The notes beneath the pieces are model-generated. The model had not been told where the DNA came from, searched no databases, and saw only the letters and a program-made list of their open reading frames with translations. From positions 3,224,001 to 3,288,000 of the forward strand of contig NZ_CP092483.1 of assembly GCF_022429625.1 (NCBI RefSeq): a stretch of 64,000 bases of DNA, given 5' to 3'. The position numbers and the translations under genes are program-made. This stretch comes from Devosia lacusdianchii (GTDB lineage Bacteria; Pseudomonadota; Alphaproteobacteria; Rhizobiales; Devosiaceae). Shown piece after piece: positions 20,948 to 29,498 of the stretch; position 1 is the stretch's first letter, and each line of letters begins with the position of its first letter.

Positions 20948-22117
20948 ATGATCATCGAGCCAAAGATTCGCGGCTTCATCTGCACCACCGCCCATCCCGT
21001 GGGCTGCGCCACCAATGTCCAGCGCCAGATCGATCATGTCGTGGTCAAGGGCCCGATCCCGTCCGCCCGCAAGCGCGTTCTCGTGCTCGGTTGCTCCACC
21101 GGCTATGGCTTGGCCTCGCGCATCGTCACCACCTTCGGCAGCGATGCCGATACCGTGGGCGTCTCCTTCGAGCGCGAGCCTGGCGAAGCCAAGCCCGCTT
21201 CGGCCGGCTGGTACAATAACCGCGCCTTCGAGAACCGCGCCAAGGCCGCCGGCCGCAAAGCCATCACGATCGAAGGCGACGCCTTCTCCGACGCCGTCAA
21301 GGCGGAAGCCATCGAGGCTATCAAGGCCAATCTCGGCCAGGTGGATCTCATCGTCTATTCGGTCGCCTCCCCGGTCCGCACCGATCCCAAGGACGGTGTC
21401 TCCTATCGCTCTGCCATCAAGCCCTATGGCGCTCCGGTGACCTCCAAGACCCTCAATACCGGCACCGGCGAAGTCTCCGAGATTTCTGTCGAACCCGCTA
21501 CCGAGGAAGAAGCCGCCGCCACCGTCAAGGTCATGGGCGGCGAAGATTGGGAGCTCTGGATTGCGGCCCTCGCCGAAGCCGGCGCCCTCGCCGATGGCTT
21601 CCAGTCGCTCAACTACACCTATCTTGGCAGCGAGCTGACCTGGCCGATCTACCACAAGGGCACCCTGGGCAAGGCCAAGGGCGATCTCGACCGCGCCGCG
21701 TCAGCCATTCGCGCCGCCCATGGCGATCAGGCCGCCAACGTCGTCGCCCTCAAGGCCGTGGTCACCCAGGCCAGCTCCGCCATTCCGGTCGTACCGCTCT
21801 ACGGTACCCTGCTGATCAAGGTCGAAGACGAAATGGGCCTGGGCGAAGGCCCCATCCAGCAAATCGACCGCCTGTTCCGCGACAAGCTTCAGGGCCAGGT
21901 CGCACTCGACGACGAAAACCGCATCCGCGTCGATGATTGGGAATTGTCCGAAACCATGCAGGCCGAACTGAAAAAGCGCTGGTCAGCCCTCACCACCGAG
22001 ACCCTCCCCGCGCTGGCCGACCTGCCCAAGTATCGCGAGGAATTCCTTAAACTCTTCGGCTTCGGCCTCGGCGGCGTTGACTATAGCCAGGACGTTGATC
22101 CCCGGGTGGTGAACTAG
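20948..22117 (+). CDS. fabV: Trans-2-enoyl-CoA/ACP reductase FabV
   Basis: 389-aa NADH-dependent enoyl reductase of the FabV family, the last step of each fatty-acid elongation cycle. Recognisable features are the N-terminal PKIRGFICTTAHPVGC, the nucleotide-binding GCSTGYGLASR, SFEREP, VYSVASPVRTDP and the catalytic Tyr-x8-Lys in WPIYHKGTLGKAK. The length is typical (about 400 aa). A GAGGAG-type ribosome site lies about 9 nt upstream of the ATG. FabV enzymes are generally tolerant of triclosan, unlike FabI. Monocistronic. Confidence 0.93.
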   Translation: MIIEPKIRGFICTTAHPVGCATNVQRQIDHVVVKGPIPSARKRVLVLGCSTGYGLASRIVTTFGSDADTVGVSFEREPGEAKPASAGWYNNRAFENRAKAAGRKAITIEGDAFSDAVKAEAIEAIKANLGQVDLIVYSVASPVRTDPKDGVSYRSAIKPYGAPVTSKTLNTGTGEVSEISVEPATEEEAAATVKVMGGEDWELWIAALAEAGALADGFQSLNYTYLGSELTWPIYHKGTLGKAKGDLDRAASAIRAAHGDQAANVVALKAVVTQASSAIPVVPLYGTLLIKVEDEMGLGEGPIQQIDRLFRDKLQGQVALDDENRIRVDDWELSETMQAELKKRWSALTTETLPALADLPKYREEFLKLFGFGLGGVDYSQDVDPRVVN

Positions 22118-22189
22118 GGTTCTTATCTCCCTCTGGGGCAGAGGTCGCCCCTCTTGGATCGGTGAGGGACAATGCGCAGATCTTTCAGT

Positions 22190-22340
22190 CGCCCACCCTC
22201 CCCTTGTAGGGAGGGAAGCGAGATGGGATTTGGCGCTCGCTAAGTCCGTGAATCGAGCAGGGTGGGGGTTTGTCTCCGCGAGTCAGATACACGCCATACC
22301 GCCACCCCTGATCCCTCCCCACAAGGGGAGGGTGTCGACT
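22190..22340. repeat. Long inverted repeat, family D copy 1
   Basis: Perfect 14-nt inverted arms CACCCTCCCCTTGT (22194-22207) and ACAAGGGGAGGGTG (22321-22334) enclose a 113-nt middle section. The element fills the gap between convergent fabV and the CorC/HlyC gene. Similar C/G-run elements occur at 28588, 31160, 38537 and 38629. Bases 22118-22366 contain no gene I can support. Confidence 0.75.
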
Positions 22341-22366
22341 GGGAGACCGTGGCAATCAACACGTGC

Positions 22367-23668
22367 CTAAACCTTCGCCTTCCCCGCCTTGCTCACCAGC
22401 AGCTGATTGAGCCGCATCTTGTCGGCATCCACCACCTCGAACACGTAGCCCGCGGCCTCCACCTTATCGCCCTTGCGCGCCGCCCGCCGCATGCGATGCA
22501 CGATGAACCCGCCAATGGTCTCGTAATTTGCCTGGGCCTCCAGATGCTTGATGCCCAGTGCCCTCGTCACATCCACAAACGGCGCCATGCCGTCCACCAA
22601 CCAGCTACTATCGTCGCGTTTGAGGATGGCCTGCTCCTCGAACGGATTGGCCAGGCCCTGCATCAGCGCGCCCATCAAATCCTTGAACGTCACCACGCCC
22701 ACGACCAGCGCATATTCGCTGACCACCAGCGCAAAGCCGGTGCTCTGCGCCTGAAACTCCGCCAGCACTTCCCACACATTGAGCGTATCGGGCACCGACA
22801 GCACGTCGCGCCGCGCCTTGGCAAAATCCACCTCTTCGTGCCGGTCGATCGCCGTCGCCAGCACGTCCTCGGCCCGCACACAGCCGATCACCGCATCGAT
22901 GCCGCCATCGCAGATGGGATAATGCGAGAACGGGCGCTTGCGCACCTTGTCCTGCTGCACCGCCGGCGGGTCCTTGATGTCGAGATAGACGATGTCGTCA
23001 CGAATGGTCATGACCGAGGTGACGCTGCGCAGTTCCAGCGCCAGCACATTCTCGATCAGTCGATGCTCGTTCTTCATCAGCACGCCTGACGCGGCCCCAC
23101 CCGCCAGGATTAGTCGGAAATCGTCCGCAGTCACTTCATCGGCGCCCACTTTGGGCTCCAGCTTGAACCAGCCGATGATCACGTCCGACAGTTTGCCGAA
23201 AAACCACACTAGCGGCCGCAGCAACTTGACCGCAATTTCCGGAAACCAGACGACAGCCAGCGCCACTTCCTCAGGCACCAGCATCGCCACCCGCTTCGGC
23301 GTGAGATCGGCGAACAACACGAACAGTCCAGTTACCAGCACAAAGGCCAAGACCGACCCCACCGGCAGCGCCACATCCACACCGACGCCGAGCAATTCCA
23401 GCCCGCCGGCAAACACCGGCCCCAGCGTATCCTGACCTAGCGTACCTGCCAGGATCGACACCGCATTTGTGGCGATCTGCAGCGCAGTGATCACATTCCC
23501 CGCATCGGCCCGCAACGCCACGAAGCGCTTCGCCTTGGCATTCCCCGCCTCGGCCAGCGCCCGTATCCGCACCTCGCGCGCCGCCGCAAAAGCAATTTCA
23601 GACAGGGATATGATCACGCTGACCCCGATCAGGGTCGCGATCAGCACTATGCCAACGAGTGGATTCAT
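22367..23668 (-). CDS. Hemolysin-family CNNM/CBS/CorC_HlyC membrane protein
   Basis: 433-aa inner-membrane protein with the HlyC/CorC family architecture. An N-terminal CNNM (DUF21) domain of about 190 residues has four hydrophobic spans, starting GIVLIATLIGVSVIISLSEIAFAAA. Two CBS repeats follow around residues 210-335, with a C-terminal CorC_HlyC transporter-associated domain (TIGGFIVHRM ... KVEAAGYVFEVVDADKMRL). Family members are implicated in magnesium or cobalt efflux, or in membrane-damage tolerance; there is no evidence of a true haemolysin. It stands alone between repeats. Confidence 0.87.
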   Translation of the reverse strand: MNPLVGIVLIATLIGVSVIISLSEIAFAAAREVRIRALAEAGNAKAKRFVALRADAGNVITALQIATNAVSILAGTLGQDTLGPVFAGGLELLGVGVDVALPVGSVLAFVLVTGLFVLFADLTPKRVAMLVPEEVALAVVWFPEIAVKLLRPLVWFFGKLSDVIIGWFKLEPKVGADEVTADDFRLILAGGAASGVLMKNEHRLIENVLALELRSVTSVMTIRDDIVYLDIKDPPAVQQDKVRKRPFSHYPICDGGIDAVIGCVRAEDVLATAIDRHEEVDFAKARRDVLSVPDTLNVWEVLAEFQAQSTGFALVVSEYALVVGVVTFKDLMGALMQGLANPFEEQAILKRDDSSWLVDGMAPFVDVTRALGIKHLEAQANYETIGGFIVHRMRRAARKGDKVEAAGYVFEVVDADKMRLNQLLVSKAGKAKV

Positions 23669-23744
23669 GGGGTCAACGCGTAACTATGGCCGGGAGCGAC
23701 CTTCTAACACGAGCCCGCCGACAAACAGAAATCCCGCCCACCGG

Positions 23745-23825
23745 CGTTCCCTCGGACTTGATCCTACGGCTATTCGCAACACGGCAAATACGCGGAAAGG
23801 CTCTCGGATCAAGTCCGAGGGCTGC
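23745..23825. repeat. Paired palindromic repeat, family A copy 2
   Basis: Left unit CCCTCGGACTTGATCC at 23749 and right unit CTCTCGGATCAAGTCCGAGG at 23801 are inverted copies separated by about 31 nt. The element lies between the epmB 3' end and the CorC/HlyC start. Confidence 0.75.
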
Positions 23826-23858
23826 GTGGCGTTTGGTGTGAACTGGGCCTTGCGGCCC

Positions 23859-24899
23859 TTACCCCGGCGGATACCGATGCTCGCCGCCCCGCCAGTCCCG
23901 CACGGTAAAGCATCCATCCCCGCCAGCAATCGCACTGGCACCGATATCCGCCTTCCCATATCCGCCTGGAATATCGAGAATATACGTCGGCTGCGCCAAC
24001 CCCGAAATCCGCCCGCGCAACGCCGCCACCAGCTTCTGCCCATCCTCGATATCCATCCGAAAATGGCTCGTCCCCGGCGCCAGGTCGGGGTGATGCAGGT
24101 AATAGGGCTTTACCCGGTTCTCGACGAACGCCTTCATCAAGTCAGCCAGCGTCTCGACATCGTCATTGACGCCCCTGAGCAGCACCGACTGGCTGACCAT
24201 GGCAATCCCGCCATCCACCAGCCGCGCAATTGCCGCCTTCGCCGCATCCGAAAACTCCCGCGGATGATTGGCATGCAACGCCAGATACGTGGTCTTGCTG
24301 CTGGCCCGCAGCGCCGCGACCATCGCCGCATCCACCCGCTCCGGCTCCACCACCGGCACCCGGGTATGAAACCGCACAATCTTGACATGCGCGATCCCAG
24401 CCAGCCGCTCCATGATGTCGCGCAGCCGCCGGGGCGACAGCACCAGCGGATCGCCGCCCGTGAGGATGATCTCCCAGATCTCAGGATGGCTCGCGATATA
24501 GGCCACGGCCGCATCGAGCTCATGCGCCGTCAACGTCCCCAGCCCCTGCGGCCCCACCATTTCGCGCCGGAAGCAAAACCGGCAATAGACCGGGCACACA
24601 TGCACCGCCTTGAGCAGCACGCGATCAGGATAGCGATGCACGATACCCTCGACCGGCGAATGCGCCAGATCCCCAATCGGATCCGCCCGCTCCTCCGGCG
24701 TGATCACCAGCTCCGCCACGTCGGGCACAAACTGTCGCGCCATCGGGTCATCGGGATTGCCCCGATCGATCAACGCCGCCACATCAGGAGTAATGCCGAT
24801 GGCATACTTCGCGGCAACCGCCTCAAGCCCAGCCGCATCCGCAACCAGCCCGGCATCTACCAACTCACCAACGGTCTTGATCGGCCGATGCACTGTCAT
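23859..24899 (-). CDS. epmB: EF-P beta-lysylation protein EpmB (radical SAM lysine 2,3-aminomutase)
   Basis: 346-aa radical SAM enzyme of the lysine 2,3-aminomutase family. The 4Fe-4S motif is Cys102-x3-Cys106-x2-Cys109 (CPVYCRFC). Further family segments are ILTGGDPLVLSPRRL, the R-VP-EP-R stretch (FHTRVPVVEPERV) and the late PYYLHHPDLAPGTSHFR. The short length and the adjacent EpmA and EF-P genes indicate EpmB, which turns alpha-lysine into (R)-beta-lysine for EF-P, rather than catabolic KamA (over 400 aa). ATG at 24899 is used; the preceding 21 codons run into a repeat element. Confidence 0.9.
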   Translation of the reverse strand: MTVHRPIKTVGELVDAGLVADAAGLEAVAAKYAIGITPDVAALIDRGNPDDPMARQFVPDVAELVITPEERADPIGDLAHSPVEGIVHRYPDRVLLKAVHVCPVYCRFCFRREMVGPQGLGTLTAHELDAAVAYIASHPEIWEIILTGGDPLVLSPRRLRDIMERLAGIAHVKIVRFHTRVPVVEPERVDAAMVAALRASSKTTYLALHANHPREFSDAAKAAIARLVDGGIAMVSQSVLLRGVNDDVETLADLMKAFVENRVKPYYLHHPDLAPGTSHFRMDIEDGQKLVAALRGRISGLAQPTYILDIPGGYGKADIGASAIAGGDGCFTVRDWRGGEHRYPPG

Positions 24900-24929
24900 G
24901 GCGAGCACCAAGCCCCCCACCCACCGCCC

Positions 24930-25012
24930 GTCACCCTCGGGCTTGCCCCGAGGGCTCTGCACTTACAAATCGCACAGCAATTATGGACCCCTCGGGGCAA
25001 GCCCGAGGGTGA
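24930..25012. repeat. Paired palindromic repeat, family A variant
   Basis: CCCTCGGGCTTGCCCCGAGG starting at 24934 and CCCTCGGGGCAAGCCCGAGG starting at 24989 are inverted copies with a 34-nt middle. The core is GGGCTTG.CCC instead of GGACTTGAT, a sister variant of family A. It lies between epmA and epmB and extends to the region in front of epmB. Confidence 0.8.
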
Positions 25013-25047
25013 CGGCTGAGCGATCGAAGCTAAAAGGACCGCAACAC

Positions 25048-26103
25048 TCATTGCGCCACCGGCGCCCACAGCACCGCCTCGATCCTCGGCGCACCCGTCG
25101 CCAGCATCACCAGCCGGTCAAACCCCAGCGCCACCCCGCTCGCCTCCGGCATCAGCTCCAGCGCGGCAAGAAAATCCTCGTCCAGCGGATAGCGCTCCCC
25201 ATAGATGCGCGCCTTCTCCGCCATTTCACCAGCGAACCGCCGCCGCTGTTCTGCCGCATCGGTCAACTCGCCAAACCCGTTCGCCAACTCGACCCCGCAG
25301 GCATAGAGCTCGAAGCGCTCCGACACCCGCCGGTCATCGCCCGCCCGCCGGGCCAGAGCCGCCTCGGCCGCCGGATAACGATCGAGCACCGTCACCCGCC
25401 CGATCCCCAGCTTAGGCTCGACCTTCTCGGTCAACACGAGGCTGAACAGGTAGCTCCAGCTCCTGTCCTCCGGCACAGCAAGCCCCAGCGCCTGCATCTG
25501 CCCCGCCAGCTTTTCGCCATCGGTCACGCCCTCGCCATCCATCGTCGCCAACAGATCGATCCCTGCATAGCGCGCAAAAGCATCCACAACGCTCAGCCGT
25601 TCGGCCTCGATAAACGGATCGCACTCCCGCTCGCGAAAGCGCAGAACCTTGGCGTTCGTAGCCTCCGCCGCCAGCCGCAGCATCACGAGACAATCGTCGA
25701 TAACAGCACCGTAGGCCTCGCCCGCTCGATACCATTCCAGCATGGTGAACTCGGGATGGTGCAGGGCACTCCGCTCCCGATTGCGCCAGACGTGGCCGAG
25801 ACTGGCAATCCTCAGCTCGCCCGCCGCCAGCAGCTTCTTCATCGTAAACTCGGGCGAGGTGTGCAGATACATAGGACTCCCCACCCCGTCATTGCCGATC
25901 ATGACCGTGCCGAAAGCATGCAGATGCGTCTCGTTGCCCGGCGATCGCTGCAGTCCCGGCGGATCGATCATGAGGAAATCGCGGCTCGCCAGATAGTCCC
26001 GCAACCGTGCCTCGATCCGTCCCCGTGCCAGCAGGATCGGCCGCCGGTCAGCATGCAGCGAGGGCGTCCACCAGGGTGAGGGCTGCGTGTGTTGCTGACT
26101 CAT
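25048..26103 (-). CDS. epmA: EF-P--lysine ligase EpmA (PoxA/GenX/YjeA)
   Basis: 351-aa class II lysyl-tRNA-synthetase-like enzyme without an anticodon domain. It attaches (beta-)lysine to the EF-P lysine. Visible class II features are the substrate-binding LHTSPEFTMKKLLAAG, the motif 2 arginine region IASLGHVWRNRERSALHHPEFTM and the motif 3-like ASGVALGFDRLVMLATG. The length fits EpmA (325 aa in E. coli). The ATG at 26103 removes 19 residues of upstream sequence that overlap the efp promoter region. Divergent from efp, and upstream of epmB on the same strand. Confidence 0.92.
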   Translation of the reverse strand: MSQQHTQPSPWWTPSLHADRRPILLARGRIEARLRDYLASRDFLMIDPPGLQRSPGNETHLHAFGTVMIGNDGVGSPMYLHTSPEFTMKKLLAAGELRIASLGHVWRNRERSALHHPEFTMLEWYRAGEAYGAVIDDCLVMLRLAAEATNAKVLRFRERECDPFIEAERLSVVDAFARYAGIDLLATMDGEGVTDGEKLAGQMQALGLAVPEDRSWSYLFSLVLTEKVEPKLGIGRVTVLDRYPAAEAALARRAGDDRRVSERFELYACGVELANGFGELTDAAEQRRRFAGEMAEKARIYGERYPLDEDFLAALELMPEASGVALGFDRLVMLATGAPRIEAVLWAPVAQ

Positions 26104-26241
26104 GTGACCTTTATGACGGCCGGGCTGGCGATTTTCGTCCAGATAGGATAGTTGGCGCACGAAAGTCTATTCCGGCGCCAAGAGCTGTATCCACTCGGCC
26201 CTGCCTCTACGACGCGCCAACGAGTTGAACAAGGAAGAATA

Positions 26242-26811
26242 ATGGTCAAGGTCATCGCCTCCTCGCTGCGCAAGGGCAATGTCGTCGAGCAGGACGGCAA
26301 TCTGCACGTCATCCTGACGGCTGAAAACGTCCACCCCGGCAAGGGCAATTCCATCACCAACGTCAACATGCGCCGCATCTCCGACGGCGTGAAGGTCGTC
26401 GGCCGCTGGCGCACCGTTGAAATGGTCGAAAAGGCCGACGTTGATGAGCGCGAATACGACTACCTCTACTCCGACGCCGAAGGCCACCACTTCATGGAGC
26501 CCGTCAGCTACGAACAGCTCGCCGTGTCCGATGACGTCATCGGCGACCAGAAGGCTTACCTCACCGACGGCATGAAGGTTTACCTCAAGACCTTCGAAGG
26601 CAACGCCATCTCCATGGAACTGCCGCAGCGCCTGACCTTCGAGATCGTCGAGACAGAGCCTGTGGTCAAAGGCCAGACGGCTTCCTCGTCCTACAAGCCT
26701 GCCGTACTGAACAATGGCCTCAAGGTCATGGTCCCGCCCCATATCGGCGTCGGCACCCGCATCGTGATCCTCACCGAAGACAATTCCTACGTGGAACGCG
26801 CCAAGGACTGA
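26242..26811 (+). CDS. efp: Translation elongation factor P
   Basis: 189-aa EF-P, which rescues ribosomes stalled on polyproline. The modification loop reads HPGKG, with the acceptor lysine at position 34, exactly as in E. coli. It begins [13 protein letters not shown] and ends with the OB-fold [19 protein letters not shown]. The true start is ATG 26242 with an AAGGAAG ribosome site; the longer open frame upstream is not EF-P. Divergently placed next to its modification enzymes epmA and epmB. No epmC hydroxylase is visible. Confidence 0.96.
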   Translation: MVKVIASSLRKGNVVEQDGNLHVILTAENVHPGKGNSITNVNMRRISDGVKVVGRWRTVEMVEKADVDEREYDYLYSDAEGHHFMEPVSYEQLAVSDDVIGDQKAYLTDGMKVYLKTFEGNAISMELPQRLTFEIVETEPVVKGQTASSSYKPAVLNNGLKVMVPPHIGVGTRIVILTEDNSYVERAKD

Positions 26812-26835
26812 TCTGCGGCGGCGCTTCGCGCCAAC

Positions 26836-26858
26836 AAAACGCTCCAGTGGAGCGTTTT
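26836..26858 (+). terminator. Palindromic terminator-like hairpin after efp
   Basis: A perfect palindrome of 23 nt centred on CGCTCCAGTGGAGCG, flanked by AAAA and TTTT, lies 25 nt after the efp stop. A stem followed by T4 suits a Rho-independent terminator. The same core occurs downstream of sciP at 58456. Confidence 0.65.
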
Positions 26859-26927
26859 GAGCAGGTCAGGGCCGGAGAACTACGCTCCGCAGGGCCAAGG
26901 CCATCCTCAGGCACTATCTCAGCAAAA

Positions 26928-26945
26928 CGGGCCCCTTCGGGCCCG
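26928..26945 (+). terminator. Second hairpin terminator, efp/DUF2934 convergence
   Basis: CGGGCCCCTTCGGGCCCG forms a GC-rich hairpin with a CTTCGG-like loop. It is followed by CTTTCATTT on the plus strand, and on the minus strand by TTTTGC, so it may serve both convergent genes. Confidence 0.7.
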
Positions 26946-26948
26946 CTT

Positions 26949-27203
26949 TCATTTATCCCCGATCTCTCCCGCCGCGTCGCGCCAATTGTCGTCGGCTCGC
27001 CCGGCCGGCGTACCTTCGGCCAGCCATCGGTCATAGGCCCGCTGCCGCACATGCATCTCCTTGGCCTTGAGCCAGTAATGCATGCTGCGCCCCTCCGGTC
27101 CTCCATCCTGCTGCCACAGGAAATAGGCCGTGCGCCTTATCGCCTCGGCCACGCCAGAATTCTTCCGCATAGGTTCGCCGCCGGTATCGGAGGGCGCGGA
27201 CAT
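26949..27203 (-). CDS. DUF2934 domain protein
   Basis: Small 84-aa protein with the DUF2934 pattern: IRRTAYFLWQQDGGPEGRSMHYWLKAKEM, that is I-x-x-x-AY-x-LWxxxGxPxGxxxxxWxxAE. Function unknown; such proteins are common and often multicopy in Rhizobiales. A charged second segment follows (RQRAYDRWLAEG). The ATG at 27203 is used. It lies just before the DUF892 gene in the opposite reading order, with both on the minus strand and a 20-nt gap. Confidence 0.75.
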   Translation of the reverse strand: MSAPSDTGGEPMRKNSGVAEAIRRTAYFLWQQDGGPEGRSMHYWLKAKEMHVRQRAYDRWLAEGTPAGRADDNWRDAAGEIGDK

Positions 27204-27223
27204 CGGCCCGCACCCCAGGGGTA

Positions 27224-27715
27224 TCAGGCCGCCTTTTGGTTCACATTGGCCTCCGCGACCTCGCTGAGCTTCTTGTCGGTGGCCACTTCCTCCTGCAGCG
27301 TCGCATCGAGCAGGGCGGCCGCATCCTTCATACCAAGCTGAAGCGCCCAGGTCTTGAGGGTGCCGTAGCGGGCAATTTCGTAGTGCTCAACTGCCTGCGC
27401 CGCCGATACCAACCCGGCATCCAGCGCCGGAGTGCCCTTGAAGTCCTCAATGATCGACTTGCCTTCCTCGATGATCCCCAGGATAGCATCGCAGGTCTTG
27501 CCGCGCGCTGGTTTGCCCAGCAGCTCGAAGATTTGCTCTAAGCGCTCGACATGCACCTCGGTTTCGGCCAGATGCTGCTCGAACCCGGCCTTGAGTTCGG
27601 GCGACGTTGCCGCTTTCGCCATCTTCGGCAGGGTCTTCACGATCTGCCGTTCGGCGTAGTAGATGTCCTTGATCGTATCCAGGAACAGGTCTTCCAGGTT
27701 CTTTTCGGCTGCCAT
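27224..27715 (-). CDS. Ferritin-like DUF892 family protein (YciE/YciF-like)
   Basis: 163-aa four-helix protein of the DUF892 family: LEDLFLDTIKDIYYAERQIVKTLPKMA, LAETEVHVERLEQIFELLG, CDAILGIIEEGKSII and AVEHYEIARYGTLKTWA. The repeated E-x2-H/E-x-H positions are the predicted di-metal site. Family members are stress-induced and often found near DUF2934 or other stress genes, as here. The ATG at 27715 removes 19 weakly coded residues. The next gene is divergent. Confidence 0.87.
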   Translation of the reverse strand: MAAEKNLEDLFLDTIKDIYYAERQIVKTLPKMAKAATSPELKAGFEQHLAETEVHVERLEQIFELLGKPARGKTCDAILGIIEEGKSIIEDFKGTPALDAGLVSAAQAVEHYEIARYGTLKTWALQLGMKDAAALLDATLQEEVATDKKLSEVAEANVNQKAA

Positions 27716-27851
27716 TGCTTTTCTCCATGCGTGGGACATGACGCTGCCGCATGAACGGTCCGCACCGCTCAAAGTTCCTCTCTTGCCACGATCCTTCTGG
27801 CCTCGGAGCGCGCCCCGTCATAGGCTCGGTCAAACCAGTGATTGGCCCATC

Positions 27852-28577
27852 ATGACCGCAACGCTCTACCCGGCCGGCTTCTACGAAAACCGCCGCGCCC
27901 ATACTGCGCACGCCGCGTCCCGCATATTGGCCGCCCTGCCCGCCGCCCTGCCGCGCACCAGCATCGCCGATATCGGCTGCGGTACGGGCACCTGGCTCGC
28001 CGCCGCGCTCGCCGCCGGCGCGACGAGCGCTTTCGGCATCGAGGGTGATTGGGTCACGGCGTCAATGCTCGACGATCCCAGCATCGCTTTCCGGCCGGCC
28101 GATCTCGAACAGCCCTTCACCGGCCCCCGGGTCGACCTCGTTATGTCGCTTGAGGTTGCCGAGCACCTCTCGCCCGCTCGCGCCGATGGCTTCGTCGCCG
28201 ATCTGGCAGCCATGGCGCCTGCCGTGCTGTTCAGCGCCGCCATTCCCGGCCAGGGCGGCGTCGGCCATCTCAACGAACAATGGCCAAGCTATTGGGCCGC
28301 CCGATTCGCCCACCACGGCCTGCGCCCTGTCGACATTATCCGCCCGGCCATTTGGACCGACGAGGCTATCCCCGCCTGGTATCGCCAGAACACCATGCTC
28401 TATCTCGACAACGCGACCCTGGCCCGCCTCCAGCTCGAGCCCGCCGACCCGGCCCTGCTCGACCGCGTCCATCCCAGCTTCTGGTCCCGCGCCAATCGCG
28501 AACTGCAATACGCCAATGCGCTGCCGGAATCGGAGGTGTTACGTCGGCGCCAGGAACAGGCTGCGCAGCAGCAGTAA
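27852..28577 (+). CDS. Class I SAM-dependent methyltransferase
   Basis: 241-aa methyltransferase. Motif I is IADIGCGTGTWLAAALAAGA (about residues 37-56), the acidic motif II is GIEGDWV, and motif post-I is LVMSLEVAEHL. Similar proteins are small-molecule or glycan/FkbM-adjacent methyltransferases; the substrate cannot be inferred. The ATG at 27852 is the first start that gives the family N-terminus TLYPAGFYENRRA; the open frame reaching to 27663 is antisense to the DUF892 gene. Confidence 0.8.
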   Translation: MTATLYPAGFYENRRAHTAHAASRILAALPAALPRTSIADIGCGTGTWLAAALAAGATSAFGIEGDWVTASMLDDPSIAFRPADLEQPFTGPRVDLVMSLEVAEHLSPARADGFVADLAAMAPAVLFSAAIPGQGGVGHLNEQWPSYWAARFAHHGLRPVDIIRPAIWTDEAIPAWYRQNTMLYLDNATLARLQLEPADPALLDRVHPSFWSRANRELQYANALPESEVLRRRQEQAAQQQ

Positions 28578-28586
28578 GGAAGAATC

Positions 28587-28697
28587 CCCCCACCTACCCT
28601 CCCCCTGAAGGGGGGAGGTACCGCGCGGTGGATGCGGCGCGATGGTGCCGCAGACTCAATCAGTCCCTTCCCCTATCAGGGGAGATTAGGTGGGGTA
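28587..28697. repeat. Long inverted repeat, family D copy 2
   Basis: Terminal arms CCCCACCTA (28588-28596) and TAGGTGGGG (28687-28695) enclose inner arms CCCTCCCCCTGA and TCAGGGGA. It lies between convergent genes (methyltransferase and ThuA). Confidence 0.75.
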
Positions 28698-28720
28698 TCC
28701 GCCAAGACGCGCCTTCGCCG

Positions 28721-29362
28721 CTACCGCGTCGCCCACAGCAGCCCCCGCCGCAGGATCTCCCGCACCGGCCCACCCGCCAGCTCATCCGCCGTATGCGCAA
28801 GGGACGAGTAAAACACGCGTCCCTTGTCATGCATGGTCCTGAACACGACCGGCATCACCACATCCTTGCGCCAGGGATGAAACTCCCCCGTAAACGTGGT
28901 CGTCGCCAACACCTCAACCGCCGGGTCATAGTTCAGGTAATACTGCTCGCTGGTGTGCTCGAAGCTCTCGATCCCGGCCATGAACGGGTCATCGCCCACA
29001 TCGACCCGATAGGTGATGATATTCCCGGGATGCTGCACCCAGTAGCAGCTCGCCGCATAGCGAAACGGCACCGAGCTGCGAAAGCTGGTCGCCAGCCCCA
29101 TATGATACCCCGCCAGCCCGGTCCCGGCCTGGATTGCCTTGATCAGATTGGCCATCTTCTCGGGCGCCAATTGCCCATCGGTGATCACAGGCACGACCAG
29201 ATCGTTGCTGCCGACATCGTCGGCGCCCAGCGCCTCATAATCGGGCGTCACCGTGACGGCAAAGCCCTCCGCCTCCAGCAGTTCACGCACCACATGTGCG
29301 CCCCGCTCCGGCGTATGCAGTTCCATCCCTCCCCAGACGATGAGGGCTTTTTTTTGTGTCAC
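28721..29362 (-). CDS. ThuA-domain protein
   Basis: 213-aa protein with the ThuA fold (class I glutamine amidotransferase-like), first named from trehalose utilisation. Features are KALIVWGGMELHTPERGAHVV, LVVPVITDGQL and the distal GRVFYSSLAHTADEL. Catalytic activity of the family is not well established; members often sit in sugar catabolism loci. The GTG at 29362 has a well-placed AAGGGG ribosome site; a second GTG three codons earlier is possible. An A8 run right after the start could slip. It is the last gene of the long minus-strand block. Confidence 0.8.
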   Translation of the reverse strand: MTQKKALIVWGGMELHTPERGAHVVRELLEAEGFAVTVTPDYEALGADDVGSNDLVVPVITDGQLAPEKMANLIKAIQAGTGLAGYHMGLATSFRSSVPFRYAASCYWVQHPGNIITYRVDVGDDPFMAGIESFEHTSEQYYLNYDPAVEVLATTTFTGEFHPWRKDVVMPVVFRTMHDKGRVFYSSLAHTADELAGGPVREILRRGLLWATR

Positions 29363-29394
29363 TGTCGGCACCCCTTCGAGACTTCTGTTCCACC

Positions 29395-29474
29395 GTCATT
29401 GCCCGGCTTGTCCGGGCAATCCAACTCGCCGAGCAAGCGGGCGCATGGATCACCCGGACAAGCCGGGTGATGAC
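29395..29474. repeat. Paired palindromic repeat, family C copy 1
   Basis: GTCATTGCCCGGCTTGTCCG from 29395 and its inverted partner ending at 29474 (core CCCGGACAAGCCGGG) are separated by about 28 nt. A second copy is at 34250. Confidence 0.82.
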
Positions 29475-29498
29475 GATGGCCACGAGCTCAATGTAAGT

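Noticed and set aside
28280..29470. 396-aa plus-strand open frame across a repeat and ThuA
   Set aside because: Begins out of frame inside the methyltransferase gene and crosses the palindromic element; no family features.
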